DNA from: Nicotiana tabacum
Taxonomy: Eukaryota > Streptophyta > Magnoliopsida > Solanales > Solanaceae
Length of the DNA stretch: 64,000 nucleotides
NCBI RefSeq assembly: GCF_000715075.1
Contig: NC_134093.1
Location: forward strand, 96,084,826-96,148,825
Direction of reading: 5' to 3'
Shown: positions 11,835-22,523 of the stretch, in pieces
Numbering within the stretch: the stretch's first letter is position 1
Layout of the letters: the number at the start of each line of letters is the position of its first letter
Made by a program: the position numbers and the translations under genes
Notes under the pieces: model-generated
Told to the model about the DNA's origin: nothing
What the model saw: only the letters and a program-made list of their open reading frames with translations
The model's database searches: none

Positions 11835-12916
11835 GTCACGCCCCGACCTCGGGAAGCGCGCCAACGCTCAAGCGGGGGCTGCTAAATTGCAGATGACTTT
11901 AGAGTCGAGAAACCCTTGCGCAAACATGACCGGGGCGAAGGAGTCTAGAGATATATGTGTTGTGTGACCGAAGACGTTCTTCCCATAGTTCGTAAGAACT
12001 ACAATTGGGAAGGCAAGAATGTAGTAGTCCCCGGGCCCGAGGACACCGTTACTACCCACGTGGAGGGGTACTTAAGTATTTACACTTATCCCTTCACGTT
12101 GGGCTTGATGGATCCGATCGTTCTAGATTTTTGCAAGAGGCACGAGGTGTGCATCGGGCAAATCCACTTGTGGAGGATCGTGACCCTCATTTGTTACTTC
12201 GTAAACAAGATCGAGTTTCGTCGGTTCACGATCAACCACATGCTTCGATTATACAATCCCCGGATGTTTCGATGGGGACTGATCAAGCTTACTCGTCGGG
12301 CCAGCAAGGTCTCTTTCTCCAGTATCGACGAAGACCGAGACCGGGGTTAGCAGGGACGCTTTGTCCGAGTAAAGACGGAGGATTTGATCCCTCCGGAATA
12401 CATGTCATTCCCTGAGAAGTGGAATGCGTCTCGTAAGTGCAATTCCCTCTCTCAACATAAATAATTCTTCTCCTTTCATTTCTATCTTCTCATTTATGCT
12501 TGTGGCTGTGCAGATGTCACCCGGGTTCCGAATGCGGATCCCCGGTTAAAGGAGTGGATCGAGGGCATCTGTACTCAGATGTCCTACTTCGAGCGCACAT
12601 GGCGCAGACTCTTGAAGGGCCGATGAGAGGCTCATTCTCATGGTAAGGCCTATTTTCGAGTAGCCAATACTATTTATTTACCTTCTCTTATACTAACTCC
12701 TCTTCCTTCTTGGTTATTGCAGGTTTGCCTAAGACCACCGAACTTAGGCCTTCAGAAGGGGATGAAGATGTGCTCCCGCCCGTTGATCACTCCGTTGCTA
12801 CCACAGAGGGGAAAAAAAGAGGAAAATAAAACCCTCGGGCTCCCCGAGCTCTGAGGCGAAGAAACCGAAGAAGCGGGTGCTCCGCAAGCCCAAGAGGGGC
12901 TTTAGTTCCCGGGTGT
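11835..12916 (+). pseudogene. Chimeric gag repeat, array copy 2
   Basis: The unit begins with a 40-bp LTR-like terminus (GTCACGCCCCGACCTC...), then enters gag at GGGGGCTGCTAAATTGCAG. The open frame runs from 11955 with ENVVV-like, VEGYLSIYTYPF and DEDRDRG blocks until a TAG at 12348 that replaces Trp of RGW. Splice donor CGTAAGTGC (about 12433) and acceptor GTGGCTGTGCAG (about 12513) are kept, as is the second intron (donor GGTAAGG about 12641, acceptor TTATTGCAG about 12721). The TGA at 12623 is shared with copies 1 and 3. The unit is about 1,082 bp. Confidence 0.8.
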
Positions 12917-14005
12917 GTCACGCCCCGACCTCGGGGAGCGCGACCAACGCTCAACCCGGGGCTGCTAAATTGGAGATGACTTTAAAGTCGAGAAACCCTT
13001 GCGCAAACATGATCGAGGCGAAGGAGTCTAGAGATATATGTGTTTTGTGACCGAAGAAGTTCTTCCCATAGTTCGTAAGAACTACAATTGGGAAGGCAAG
13101 AATGTAGTAGTCCCCGGGCCCGAGGACGCCGTTACTACCCACGTGGAGGGATACTTAAGTGTTTACACTTATCCCTTCAGGTTGGGCCTGATGGATCCGA
13201 TCGTTCTAGATTTTTGTAAGAGGTGTGAGGTGTGCATCGGGCAAATCCACCCATCATTGTGGAGGATCGTGACCCTCCTTCGTTACTTGGTGAACAAGAC
13301 CGAGTTTTGTCGGTTCACGATCAACCACATGCTTCGACTATACAATCCCCGGATGTTTCGAGGTGGACTGATCAAGCTTACTCATCGGGCCAGCAAGGTG
13401 TCCTTCTCCAATATCGACGAAGACCGAGACCGGGGTTGGCAGGGACGCTTTGTCCGAGTGAAGACCGAGGATTTGATCCCTCCGGAATACATGTCATTCC
13501 CTGAGAAGTGGAATGCATCTCGTAAGTGCAACTCCCTCTCTCAACATAAATAATTCTTCTCCTTTAATTTCTATCTTCTTATTTATGCTTGTGGCTGTGC
13601 AGATGTCACCCGGGTTCCGAATGCGGATCCCCGGTTAAAGGAGTGGATCGAGGGCATCTGTACTCAGATGTCCTACTTCGAGCGCACATGGCGCAGACTC
13701 TCGAAAGGCCGATGAGAGGCTCATTCTCATGGTAAGGCCTATTTTCGAGTAGCCAACACTATTTATTTACCTTCTCTTATACTAACTCCTCTTCCTTCTT
13801 GGTTATTGCAGGTTTGCCTAAGACCACTGAACTTAGGCCTTCAGAAGTGGATGAAGATGTGCTCCCGCCCGTTGATCCCTACGTTGCTGCCACAGAGGGG
13901 AAAAAAAGAGGAAAATAAAACCCTCAGGCTCCCCGAGCTCTGAGGCGAAGAAATCGAAGAAGCGGGTGCTCCGCAAGCCCAAGAGAGGCTTTAGTTCCCG
14001 GGTGT
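12917..14005 (+). pseudogene. Chimeric gag repeat, array copy 3
   Basis: Same structure as copy 2, about 1,089 bp. The main frame runs from 13038 to 13553 with the blocks VEGYLSVYTYPF, FTINHMLRLYNPRMF, DEDRDRGW and EKWNAS, and reads on into the first intron. Donor CGTAAGTGC lies at about 13520 and acceptor GTGGCTGTGCAG at about 13602. The TGA at 13712 is shared with the other copies. Of the copies this has the longest clean gag frame. Confidence 0.8.
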
Positions 14006-14117
14006 GTCACGCCTCGACCTCGGGGAGCGCGACTAATGCTCAATCGGGGGCTGCTAAATTGCAGATGACTTTAAAGTCGAGAAACCCTTGTGCAAACATG
14101 ACCGAGGCGAATGAGTC
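14006..14117 (+). repeat. Truncated fourth copy of the chimeric gag repeat
   Basis: It repeats the 40-bp terminus and about 70 bases of gag (GGGGGCTGCTAAATTGCAG onward), then stops at GAATGAGTCTT. After that the sequence matches the leader of the Athila-like element. Confidence 0.8.
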
Positions 14118-14440
14118 TTGACAGTGCCGGCAACAAGGAAAAGACATAGGACCCCGAGATGAAGTGGGGCTCACCAAATTAACAGAGGAGAGGGTATGCT
14201 GCTATCACTGGTCAATGCCACCTGCTATGGAACCACCTGCATCCATTAAAGATGCAGCGCCCCCGACAAAAGGGATGTTAGTACATATGGAATAGTACTA
14301 GTATGTAAAACTAAACACCCTCTCAATAGAACGAGCAATAATAGACGGAGAATAAAACATGAAATCAATAAGAGAATAAAACATGAAATCAATAAGAGAT
14401 TCAATCAGTATCAAGGTGTCAAGTTAGGGGAAAGATAAAT
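14118..14440 (+). mobile_element. Athila-like gypsy leader fragment
   Basis: The stretch from GCCGGCAACAAGG through GATGCAGCGCCCCCGAC to AACACCCTCTC matches 17,978-18,310 closely, so it is a second copy of the same Athila-like LTR or leader. It is cut at about 14,440, where copia sequence starts. Confidence 0.75.
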
Positions 14441-14446
14441 TTCAAT

Positions 14447-15490
14447 ATGGAAAGTTTTACTAAATGTCCATATGAGCATACACTTTATACAAAAATTGAA
14501 GATGAAAAGCTTGTTATTGTATGTTTATATGTAGATGATTTGATTTATGCCGGGAATGATTCTGCATTACTTGAAAAGTTTAAGCAATCAATGATGACTG
14601 AGTTTGATATGTCTGATCTTGGCTTGATGCACTATTTTCTCGGTAGTGAAGTTAAGCAATCTGCCAGTGGATTTTTTATTTCACAAAAGAAATATGTCCA
14701 AGAAACTTTAGAGAGGTTCAGATTGCAAAGTTGCAATTCTGTCACTACACCAGAAGAATTGGGACTGAAATTGGAGAAGAATTCTGCAGGAAAGCAAATT
14801 GACAACACTCTTTATAAGCAGATCGTGGGATGTTTAATGTATGCAACAGTCACTAGACCTGAGATAATGTATTCTGTTAGTCTTGTTAGCAGGTACATGG
14901 AGCACCCAAAAGAGACTCATTTGTTGGCTGCTAAAAGAATTTTCAGGTATTTGCAGGGTACCATTGATTATGGTATTTTGTACAAGAAAGAAGGAAAGTC
15001 AGAGTTAATTGGCTTTACAGATAGTGACTTTGCTGGAGATAAAGAAGACAGAAAAAGCACTCCGGGTTATGTGTTTATGCTTGGATCAGGAGCTGTTTCG
15101 TGGTGCTCCAAGAAACAACCAATTGTTACGTCATCCACCACAGAAGCAGAGTTTGTTGCTGCAACTGTGTGTGCTACTCAAGCAATTTGGTTGAAGAAGG
15201 TACTTACTGAACTTCATTTCCCGCAGCAAGAACCAATTCCAATTTACTGTGACAATGGTTCAGCTATTAAACTTTCAAAGAATCCAGTATTGCACGGAAG
15301 GAGCAAACACATAGATGTCAAATTTCACTTTCTAAGAGATCTCACAAAGGATAAAGTCATTGATGTTGTCTACTGCAGAAGTGAGGACCAAGCTGCTGAT
15401 ATCTTTACCAAATCCCTCAAGCTAGCAACTTTCAGAAAATTAAGGAAGCTACTTGGAGTTTGCAAGTTAGGGGAGGGCTCTTGTGATTGA
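14447..15490 (+). pseudogene. Ty1/copia pol, 3' half: reverse transcriptase C-terminus and RNase H
   Basis: 347 residues open. The RT active site YVDD lies at about residues 28-31 and is intact, followed by DLGLMHYFLG. The copia RNase H region follows, with TDSDFAG, TEAEF, CDNGSAI and GRSKHID. Gag, protease, integrase and the N-terminal part of RT are missing upstream; the frame enters abruptly from Athila-like leader at about 14,440. Polypurine tract TTTAAGGGAGGG and a short LTR follow. It is 5'-truncated, so it is not a functional gene even though the frame is clean. Confidence 0.9.
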
Positions 15491-15519
15491 TGTGATTAAG
15501 CTGAAAGTCATAGACTTTC

Positions 15520-15534
15520 AGTTTAAGGGAGGGT
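15520..15534 (+). promoter_or_regulatory. Copia polypurine tract
   Basis: TTTAAGGGAGGG ends immediately before the LTR start TGTTAGA. This is the plus-strand primer site in this class. Confidence 0.75.
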
Positions 15535-15535
15535 T

Positions 15536-15771
15536 TGTTAGATATTTTAATTAGTTAGTTTCTGCTTTCCTCGTCTTATGGGTATATGGGGAGTTGTGTA
15601 CGTACTTAACTAAGTGGGTTTGTTTTAACTGCCTTTATGGCTTGCTGCTTCAAATAATGTAGGAACTGTATTGTCTTTATAAAAGACTTGTTCGTTGTTG
15701 AATTATAAAGCAGTAATTTTATCTCCCAAAATAGCTTTGTGTTTATCTAGTTTTCTTCCAGATTTCTAACA
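15536..15771 (+). mobile_element. Copia 3' LTR (236 bp)
   Basis: It starts TGTTAGA and ends TCTAACA, a perfect 7-bp terminal inversion. It contains the TATA-like TTTATAAAAGAC at about 15,676. The stretch TAGTTAGTTTCTGCTTTCC...GGGGAGTTGTG recurs on the minus strand at 22,471-22,522, which ties the two copia halves to one family. Confidence 0.9.
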
Positions 15772-17040
15772 AAATCGACAGGTCCATCCACATGTTTGTC
15801 AAAAATAGTTGTTGTCAGTTGTCACGAGGCCTTTGTTATCACGGTTTAGCTCATGCAATCTATCCTTTCACCAGTCGATATATATGGCGATCGAGATACT
15901 TATATATGCTATCATGAAAGCGATCAACAATTGGCCTTCCACGTTTGCAACCTATATAGTGCATTCGCGGAGGGTGATTTCTCGTACGAGTCAGGAACTA
16001 AAGTGTGGTATTTTTGGACTCAAACGATGAAAATAGGTGAAAAAACAACTGACTACCACTTTATATATAGCGCAGTAAATAACCGCGCTATTATATAACG
16101 ACACATTTGTTCGTTAAGATATAGCGCATATAATATATGCGATATACTCAGAATATGGGACTGCATAGCGCATCAACAACTTGCGCTATCCATACGATTT
16201 GTGCTATTCACTTATGCTCATAGGAAGTTGGCATCTGAGTACTGTCCCTTCTCCGGAAACAAAGATTGGCTGCTCAATTTTTGGGTGAATCATCATCATT
16301 TTCTTTGGTTCTTATTATTTCATTTGTTAGCTTATATACCAAACAGCCTACACAAGTACACATATCATTGCAACAAAGAAAAGTAGACCTTTACCAAATT
16401 TCCATATTTTGCTACTGTTTTATGCAGTTTTGGAGGAGAAAGGGTGCGGAGAAACACCACTTAATGTCGGGGTGGTGGGCTGGTCATTCGTCGTAACATT
16501 TTCGGATTGTTTGACACTACTATGATTATCGTTTTGTGCATGAAATTATAGGGGTATGTTGGCTGTTTTGTAGTATTTTGTGATGGATATAAGGTTGTAA
16601 AATGATGCATATATGTTGTTATTTTTGTGTTCCTATGTTTTTGGTGTTGTCTCGAATTGGGAGGAATATGATGCCCGTTTTAATATAAATTAAGCGTGTC
16701 GTTCGTTGTACGATAGTTGTACCTTTCGTAACTTAATGATAGTAGTATTATCGTTGTTGTGGATTAAGGTGTGGAGAGACGCATTCAACGTGGTTATTGG
16801 AATGATTGTGATAAAGTATGTTAAGGCTAAATCCTTCCTTCATTTTGGCATGATCTCATAACTACATGTGTTTGATAACGAGACATAAAGAGAAGTTCAT
16901 ACTCCTGAATTTATGTACAGTATTCTCCCTTATCAAAACATTATATTCAATTAATTATTGTCTTTTTCCAGTCAAGAGAGCAGAGGGTCTATATATACAT
17001 ATACAATATTACAGTATTTTCACCACCATCGAGTTATAAT
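15772..17040. other. No gene; GCGCTA-rich stretch then gypsy LTR-like DNA
   Basis: At 16,060-16,200, self-complementary words such as AGCGCA, GCGCTA and ATATATGCGATATA recur. From about 16,500 the sequence (GAAATTATAGGGGTATGTTGGC and following) has the character of a gypsy LTR. The open frames here are short and resemble nothing known. Confidence 0.4.
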
Positions 17041-17520
17041 CGGTGGGCAGGCCCCTATTGGGCAACCTCTAATAAGATGGTAATTTATATACCGAGCCTA
17101 TTATGGCCGAGCGCCTATGAGCGAGCTCAGAATGGTCGAGATACCGAGCGTAGTATGGCCAATCGCCTATGAGCGAGCCTTCTAAAGCCGAGCAGTTACA
17201 CGTACCGAGCCTTATAGGGTCGGACAACTATTTTACTTACTATATTGAGAGAGTTGAGTCAGTGTCAGAAGGTAAGTATACCTCCAGATCTTCTTTGAAT
17301 CCTAGTTACTTTCAGTTATTATATTATTAGTTCAGTTTCAGCTTTAAGTTATTCTATTGCCTTACATACTCGATACATTATTTCGTACTGACTTCCCTTT
17401 TCTGGGGATGTTGCATTTCATGCATGTAGGTTCAGATAGATAGACGGGTATACCTCCTTAGTAGGTGTTGTCCGAGTTCAGCTTGATTGGTAAGCTTCAC
17501 GTCCTTCAGAGTTGTCGGGT
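17041..17520 (+). mobile_element. Gypsy LTR fragment with 62-bp tandem repeats
   Basis: Between about 17,090 and 17,216 two imperfect units share ATACCGAGC, TATGGCC and CGCCTATGAGCGAGC. Downstream sequence (GCATGTAGGTTCAGATAGATAGACGGG) resembles the R/U5 part of gypsy LTRs seen in Solanaceae. It ends at a short GT/AT tract at 17,541. Confidence 0.45.
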
Positions 17521-17649
17521 CAAGGGTTTTGAGCATATATTGTGTGTGTGTGTATATATATATTATGGGTTGGTCGGCCCCCTGTTCCAACCAAAGTACA
17601 TCCATCAATAAAGGCTTCTAGACATATCATGTCACTCAATGCAGTATGT

Positions 17650-18400
17650 TGTGTCATGCCCGGACCTTGGGGAGCGCGACCGGCGCTCAACCAAGATACC
17701 CTGGTCAAGCAAGCCTTTACAATGTCTTCTACCCAACTCACCCATGAATAAAGAGAAGATACATTTATATCATTAATTAAACATTTAGTGGATTCCATGA
17801 ACAATGCTAATCCCATTACCATTAGTCACTTCATTTTATAGTTTCAAAATACATACACAATCATAGTTAAAGTGCAAAATTGATTCAAATACAACAAGGT
17901 TAGTTTGACTTTTCCAACACCCATATACAATCCACACTGTGTCTACAGAGCCTCTACGGATAAAAATACTATGGTAATGTCGGCAACAAGGCCCCGACTA
18001 TACTTCAAAATATAATACATATGGGACAAAAGATACATGACTCGAATGAAGTGGGGCTCACCAAATCTGCTGAGAAGAGGGCGTACTGCTATCAATAATC
18101 ACTGTCACCTGCTACGGAACCACTTGCATCCATTAAAGATGCAGCGCCCCCGACAAAAGGGACGTTAGTACATATAGAATAGTACTAGTATGAATGACTA
18201 AACACCCTCTCAAGAGAACAAATGATAACACAAGGAAGGACAATCATAAAATCAATGGGAGCCTTAAACAATACCAAAACATCAAATTAGGAGCAAGACA
18301 AGTTTTCAAGTAAATTTCCATATTTTAAGTTTGGGAGAGCACTACACGAGATATGGGAATGTTATAGAACAATGGTTAAGGAATGTACCAACAACGATAT
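17650..18400 (+). mobile_element. Athila-like gypsy 5' LTR or leader
   Basis: It begins TGTCATGCCCGGACCTTGGGG, the same 40-bp terminus found at the array junctions near 11,835, 12,917 and 14,006. The region 17,978-18,310 is repeated at 14,118-14,440. A gag follows. No primer binding site was recognised. Confidence 0.55.
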
Positions 18401-18403
18401 GAT

Positions 18404-19872
18404 ATGGAGAACATGATTCAACAAACTTTCTATCGTGAGATTAACACAACCAACCAATGTGTAGTGAATCAACTTGTTAATGGGGAACTTCATGACTACG
18501 CCTTATGCGGAGGCGTGTGAGATTTTGAATGGAGGAAACGTCATCGGCTTGGCAATCCCGGGCCAATGTTCCACAAGGTGACCCAAACATGATCCACCTT
18601 CACAAAGAGTTGCAAGACCATAGGCAAGCCATTTCCGAGTTGACAACTACCATGACGCAGCTAGCAAAGGCCCAACTAAATCAAGTGTAAAATCCTAAGC
18701 AAGTCAATGCCATGGAGGGAGTGAACATGATGATGAACAAGAGGAGGACCAAGGGTCCACAAGTACAAAATCAAGTGAAGAATTATGTGCAAAAAGATAG
18801 TGGTTTTGAGCAAGATGCTTCCTATAATGAAAAAGAGGAGGAAGTGCAATATGTGAACAACTTTCAAGGGCAAAGAAAAACCTTCCAAGGCCCAAACCAA
18901 CAATAATGATGACCTCAAAACAATCAAGGCAATTGGAGCGGAAACAACAATCAAAGGAATTGGAATTCTAACAATCAAGGCAATTGGAGCGGAAACAACA
19001 ATCAAGGGAATTGGCATAACAACAACAATTAAGGAAATTAGAGTAGAAATAATGAAGGAAAATGGGGGGGGGGGATAACAAGCAAAGCGGATGGAACAAA
19101 AATTAAGGCAATCGGGGGTCGGGTTTTCAAAGGTCCTCGATGTATCAACAACCGAGCAATCGGCCTCTTTATCCTTCCCATGGTTTAAGTTCTTCAAACA
19201 ACGATATGGGGCATATTACAAATATATTCAAACAAATGATGGAAAAGAATGCCGATTCGGATGCCCAACTTGCCTCACACAACACATCAATCCGCAACTT
19301 AGAAGTTCAAATAGGGAAAATCTCTCAAGCTCTAAATTCTCGTCCTAATGGGGCACTACCAAGTGACACGGTGGTAAACCCAAAGGGTAAAAATAACACG
19401 GGGCATACCATGGACGTAACTACAAGAAGTGAAAGAGGTGGGAATACACCCACCACCTCAAGTCAAGCAACTTGTGGATGATGAGAACAAGTGGTACAAG
19501 ATGAAGAGGTCCTGAACAATGTGGTGCAATCAAATGATGAAGTTCGGATTGATATTGATGATAGTGTGGAAGATACTTAAGAGGAGGTGAACCCGTCTAG
19601 GAATCACATTATTGACATACCGGAGGCGGTAGTGCAAAAGATTAAGGCACCATTGCTTAAGCCTCCACCTCCATACCCTCAAAGACTTGCCAAGCAAAAT
19701 GGCGAGAATCAATTCAAAAAGTTCATTAAAATGACGAAGAGTCTCTCAATCAATGTGCCATTAGTTGAAACTTTGGAACAAATACCCGATTATGCAAAGT
19801 TTATGAAGGATCTCGTGACGAAAAAGCGAGCAATGAATTTTAAAACTATCAAAATCACTCAAGTGAGTGCCA
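18404..19872 (+). pseudogene. Athila-like gypsy gag and start of protease region (broken)
   Basis: Fragments in several frames read as an Athila-type gag: a NQLVNGELHDYA block near 18,470, SSAWQSRANVPQGDP near 18,545, and MEGVNMMMNKRR at 18,712. Then come repeats of NQGNWSGNN (18,928-19,040), an 11-G run at 19,064-19,074 that shifts the frame, NADSDAQLASHNTSIRNLE at 19,251, and FKKFIKMTKSLSINV before the protease (about 19,720). The frame runs in at least three registers. It is cut at about 19,872, where minus-strand copia sequence starts. Not functional. Confidence 0.75.
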
Positions 19873-20435
19873 ATCAACTTTTGCCCTTTAGGAAGTTCAA
19901 TAAGCTCCCAAGTATTATTCTTTTCGATTGATACAATTTCAACATCCATTGCTTTCTGCCACTTCAAATCTTTATAGGCATCCTCAAATCTTACTGGATC
20001 ACAATTAGAAAATAAAGCAACATAGGTAAGAGAATCTTCATTTTCAGATTGATGAATTCCACTAACCTCATAATCCGCCATCCATGCTGGTGTTCTTCGA
20101 TCTCGTTGAGGTCGGGATTTGATGCCTTCTTGATTTACCAAGGTAGAAGAACCTTCGTTTTCAGTTACTTGTTGCTCTTGCTCCTTGACTCCGTCATCAA
20201 GATCTAAAGAAAGTTGTCGGTTGCTTGGATTTTCTTCCCATGGCCAGAAATTATCTTCGTCAAACACCACATCGCGACTGATAATTATCTTCTTGCTAAC
20301 TGGATTGTACAACTTGTAGGCTTTTGATTCCTTGCTAACACCAAGGAAAACACACTTGTTGGCTTTGTCATCTAGCTTTGTTCTTTTCTGATCTAAAACA
20401 TGAGCAAGTGCAACACAACCAAACACTTTAAAGTG
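19873..20435 (-). pseudogene. Copia integrase C-terminus and start of RT
   Basis: The minus-strand frame from 20,426 includes FGCVALAHVLDQKRTKLD and CVFLGVSKESKAYKLYNP, the usual C-terminal part of copia integrase, then WMADYEV and WQKAMDVEI before ELPKGQK at the N-terminus of RT. It is cut right after this, at about 19,872. In length and order this is the piece missing upstream of the fragment at 14,447, apart from roughly 140 residues of RT. Confidence 0.85.
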
Positions 20436-20934
20436 TTGAACACTTGGTTGCTATCCTTTCCAAGCTTCTTCTCGAGTCATGTTTTGAATAGCACGAGAAG
20501 GACTTCTATTCAAAACATAGACACTCCAGAAAAACAGCTTCAGGCCAAAAAACTCTAGGAACATGACTCTTTCGCAAAAGGCTCCGCACAACATTCACGA
20601 TTGTCCGATTCTTCCTCTCACATTCTCTATTTTGTTGAGGAGTATAAGCTGCTGTAAGTTGCCGACGTATCCCATGAGATTCACAAAAACTTATAAATTC
20701 TTGTGAAGGAAACTCCCCTCTATGATTCGTGTGAAAAATCTGTATGGAACATCCTGTCTCCTTTTCAACAAGAGCTCTGAAGCTTCTAAAAGCTATAAAA
20801 GCTTCAGATTTTTCTTGCAAAAAGTGAACCCATTTCTTCCTGCTAAATTCATCAATAAACGTTATAAAATAACGTTTTCCTCCATTGGAAATTGGATTTA
20901 TTGGTCCACAAATATCTGAGTGAACTAGTTCCAA
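20436..20934 (-). pseudogene. Copia integrase catalytic core (damaged)
   Basis: The block starts at HSDICGP with the first catalytic Asp. The second catalytic Asp position reads HTNHRGEF instead of the usual T-D-R/N-G form, so Asp is replaced by Asn. The Glu of CERKNRTI is present. A frameshift near 20,520 separates it from the downstream fragment. The integrase would be dead. Confidence 0.85.
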
Positions 20935-21560
20935 CTGCCTTTAGCTCTCCACGCTTTTCCTTTAGGAAAGCTATCGCAAGATTGCTTTCCAACGACACAA
21001 TATTCATAAATATCTGCTGGAATATCAAAATCAGGAAGACCAGAAACTATCTTCTTCTGCTGCAATAGTTTTAGTCCTCCATAATTTAGATGTCCATATC
21101 TGTAATGCCAGAGCCATGCTTGACTATCCAACTTCGTCGAAAAACAAAAATTGGTAGAGCCAATATCTTGCACATGAAGCGGGAAAAGTTTATTTGCAGT
21201 CATCTTAGCTTCAGCAATCAACCCAAGATTAGAATCTAGGATTCTGCAAATTCCATGCTTGATAGACACATCATAGCCGTTCTCTTGAAGTTGACCCACA
21301 CTAATAAGATTTTTCTTTAAATTCGGTACAAAGAACACATCAGAAATAATATGCACAGATGAAGATTTTGTTTGAACTTTTACCTTCCCTTTACCTTTGG
21401 CAGCAAGTCGGGAATTGTCACCTAACTTGACTGTTGTGCGAAAAGTTTCATCTAATTCAGAAAATGCAGATTTTTCTCCACACATATGGTTACTACAATC
21501 TGTATCTAAATACCATAAATCCGTGTGGCGATTTTCTGTGGATTGATACACCATCAACAA
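20925..21560 (-). pseudogene. Copia protease and zinc-binding start of integrase (damaged)
   Basis: The frame starts with WYLDTDCSNHMCG. Copia proteases carry D-S/T-G here, and this copy has D-T-D, so the glycine is lost. It is followed by LISVGQL and then HYRYGHLNYGGL...CVVGKQ, the HHCC zinc-binding region of integrase. Confidence 0.85.
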
Positions 21561-21597
21561 AGAAACCTCCTCCTACGTCTCAGTTACTTCTGTAAAA

Positions 21598-22380
21598 TTA
21601 GAGTTCTCCACGTACATTTTTCAAATTTGTACGACATTCAGAACGATAATGGCCATACATGTGACACCTATAACACTCAATGTGGGACTTATTTGCAGAC
21701 CTTGGCTTCCCATTTGATGAGTGTTGTTGATCACGACCATGCTGACCATTCTTTTTGTGAGTTTCTTCTTCAGCTTTGTTTGAGTTTCTTCCCTTCCACT
21801 GCTTGCAAGGCTTGCTCCTCCGTATCTTGCTTAACAATTTTCTGCTCATGAACCATCAAAGAATTTTGTAGTTCATCAAGCGAAAGAGTATCAAAATCTT
21901 TCGATTCTTCAATGGAGTAGATAACAAAATTAAATTTAGGCAACATGGATCTTCTAGACGATGGTAACATCTGCAAGCCTCTATCCATGAATTCGGCAAT
22001 TGCCATTGTGCGTGAGACGACTCTCCCGACTTCATACGCAGGGTTTCAAACTCACCGCGTAGAGTTTGAAGTTGTGCTCGCTTTGCTGTTGCATTCCTTT
22101 GGTATTTCTTCTTCATGGAGTCCCAGATTTGCTTTGACGTATCCTTGCAAAGAATTGTTTCCAACATCGAACGATCAATGGATTGGAAAAGATATTTCTT
22201 TGCCTTCAAGTCTCTCAACTTGTGTGCTTCAAGCTCTGTCTTTTGAGCATTTGTTAGAACAACATACGCTCCAGGTTCTTGAATCCCATCATCAACGACT
22301 GCCCAAAACTCTTTGGACCTTTTTGAGCATGTTCCAATGATCATAATGACCATCAAAACGAGGAATGGATGCTTGCACAA
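21598..22380 (-). pseudogene. Copia gag (UBN2-like) with zinc knuckle, frameshifted
   Basis: From about 22,340, EFWAVVDDGIQEP and KDTSKQIWDSMKKKY mark the copia gag domain. The frame shifts at about 22,010 into LPSSRRSMLPKFNFVIYSIEES and at about 21,850 into a third frame that holds the CCHC knuckle CYRCHMYGHYRSEC at about 21,680. All cysteines and the histidine of the knuckle are present. Frameshifts make it non-functional. Confidence 0.85.
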
Positions 22381-22423
22381 AGTTATTCTCTTAAGTCATA
22401 GATGAACAAAGTACTGGGTATAC

Positions 22424-22523
22424 TCTCCCTCCCTCAAAGGTCTAACCTAGCTCTTGATACTTTGTCCATTAAGTACACAACTCCCCATATACTCATAAGA
22501 CTAGGAAAGCAGAAACTAACTAT
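22424..22523 (-). mobile_element. Copia 5' LTR remnant and primer binding site
   Basis: On the minus strand, 22,522-22,471 matches the copia LTR at 15,545-15,600. About 10 bases later comes AGTATCAAGAGCTAGG, a damaged version of the initiator-tRNA-Met primer site TGGTATCAGAGC. Most of the LTR is missing. Confidence 0.75.

Noticed and set aside
14447..15490. An intact host copia-derived gene
   Set aside because: The clean frame lacks gag, protease, integrase and the start of RT, and has an abrupt 5' join; it is a truncated retroelement.
18676..19197. 173-codon minus frame opposite the Athila-like gag
   Set aside because: Low-complexity Ile/Leu/Val repeats arise from the antisense of the NQGNW repeats.
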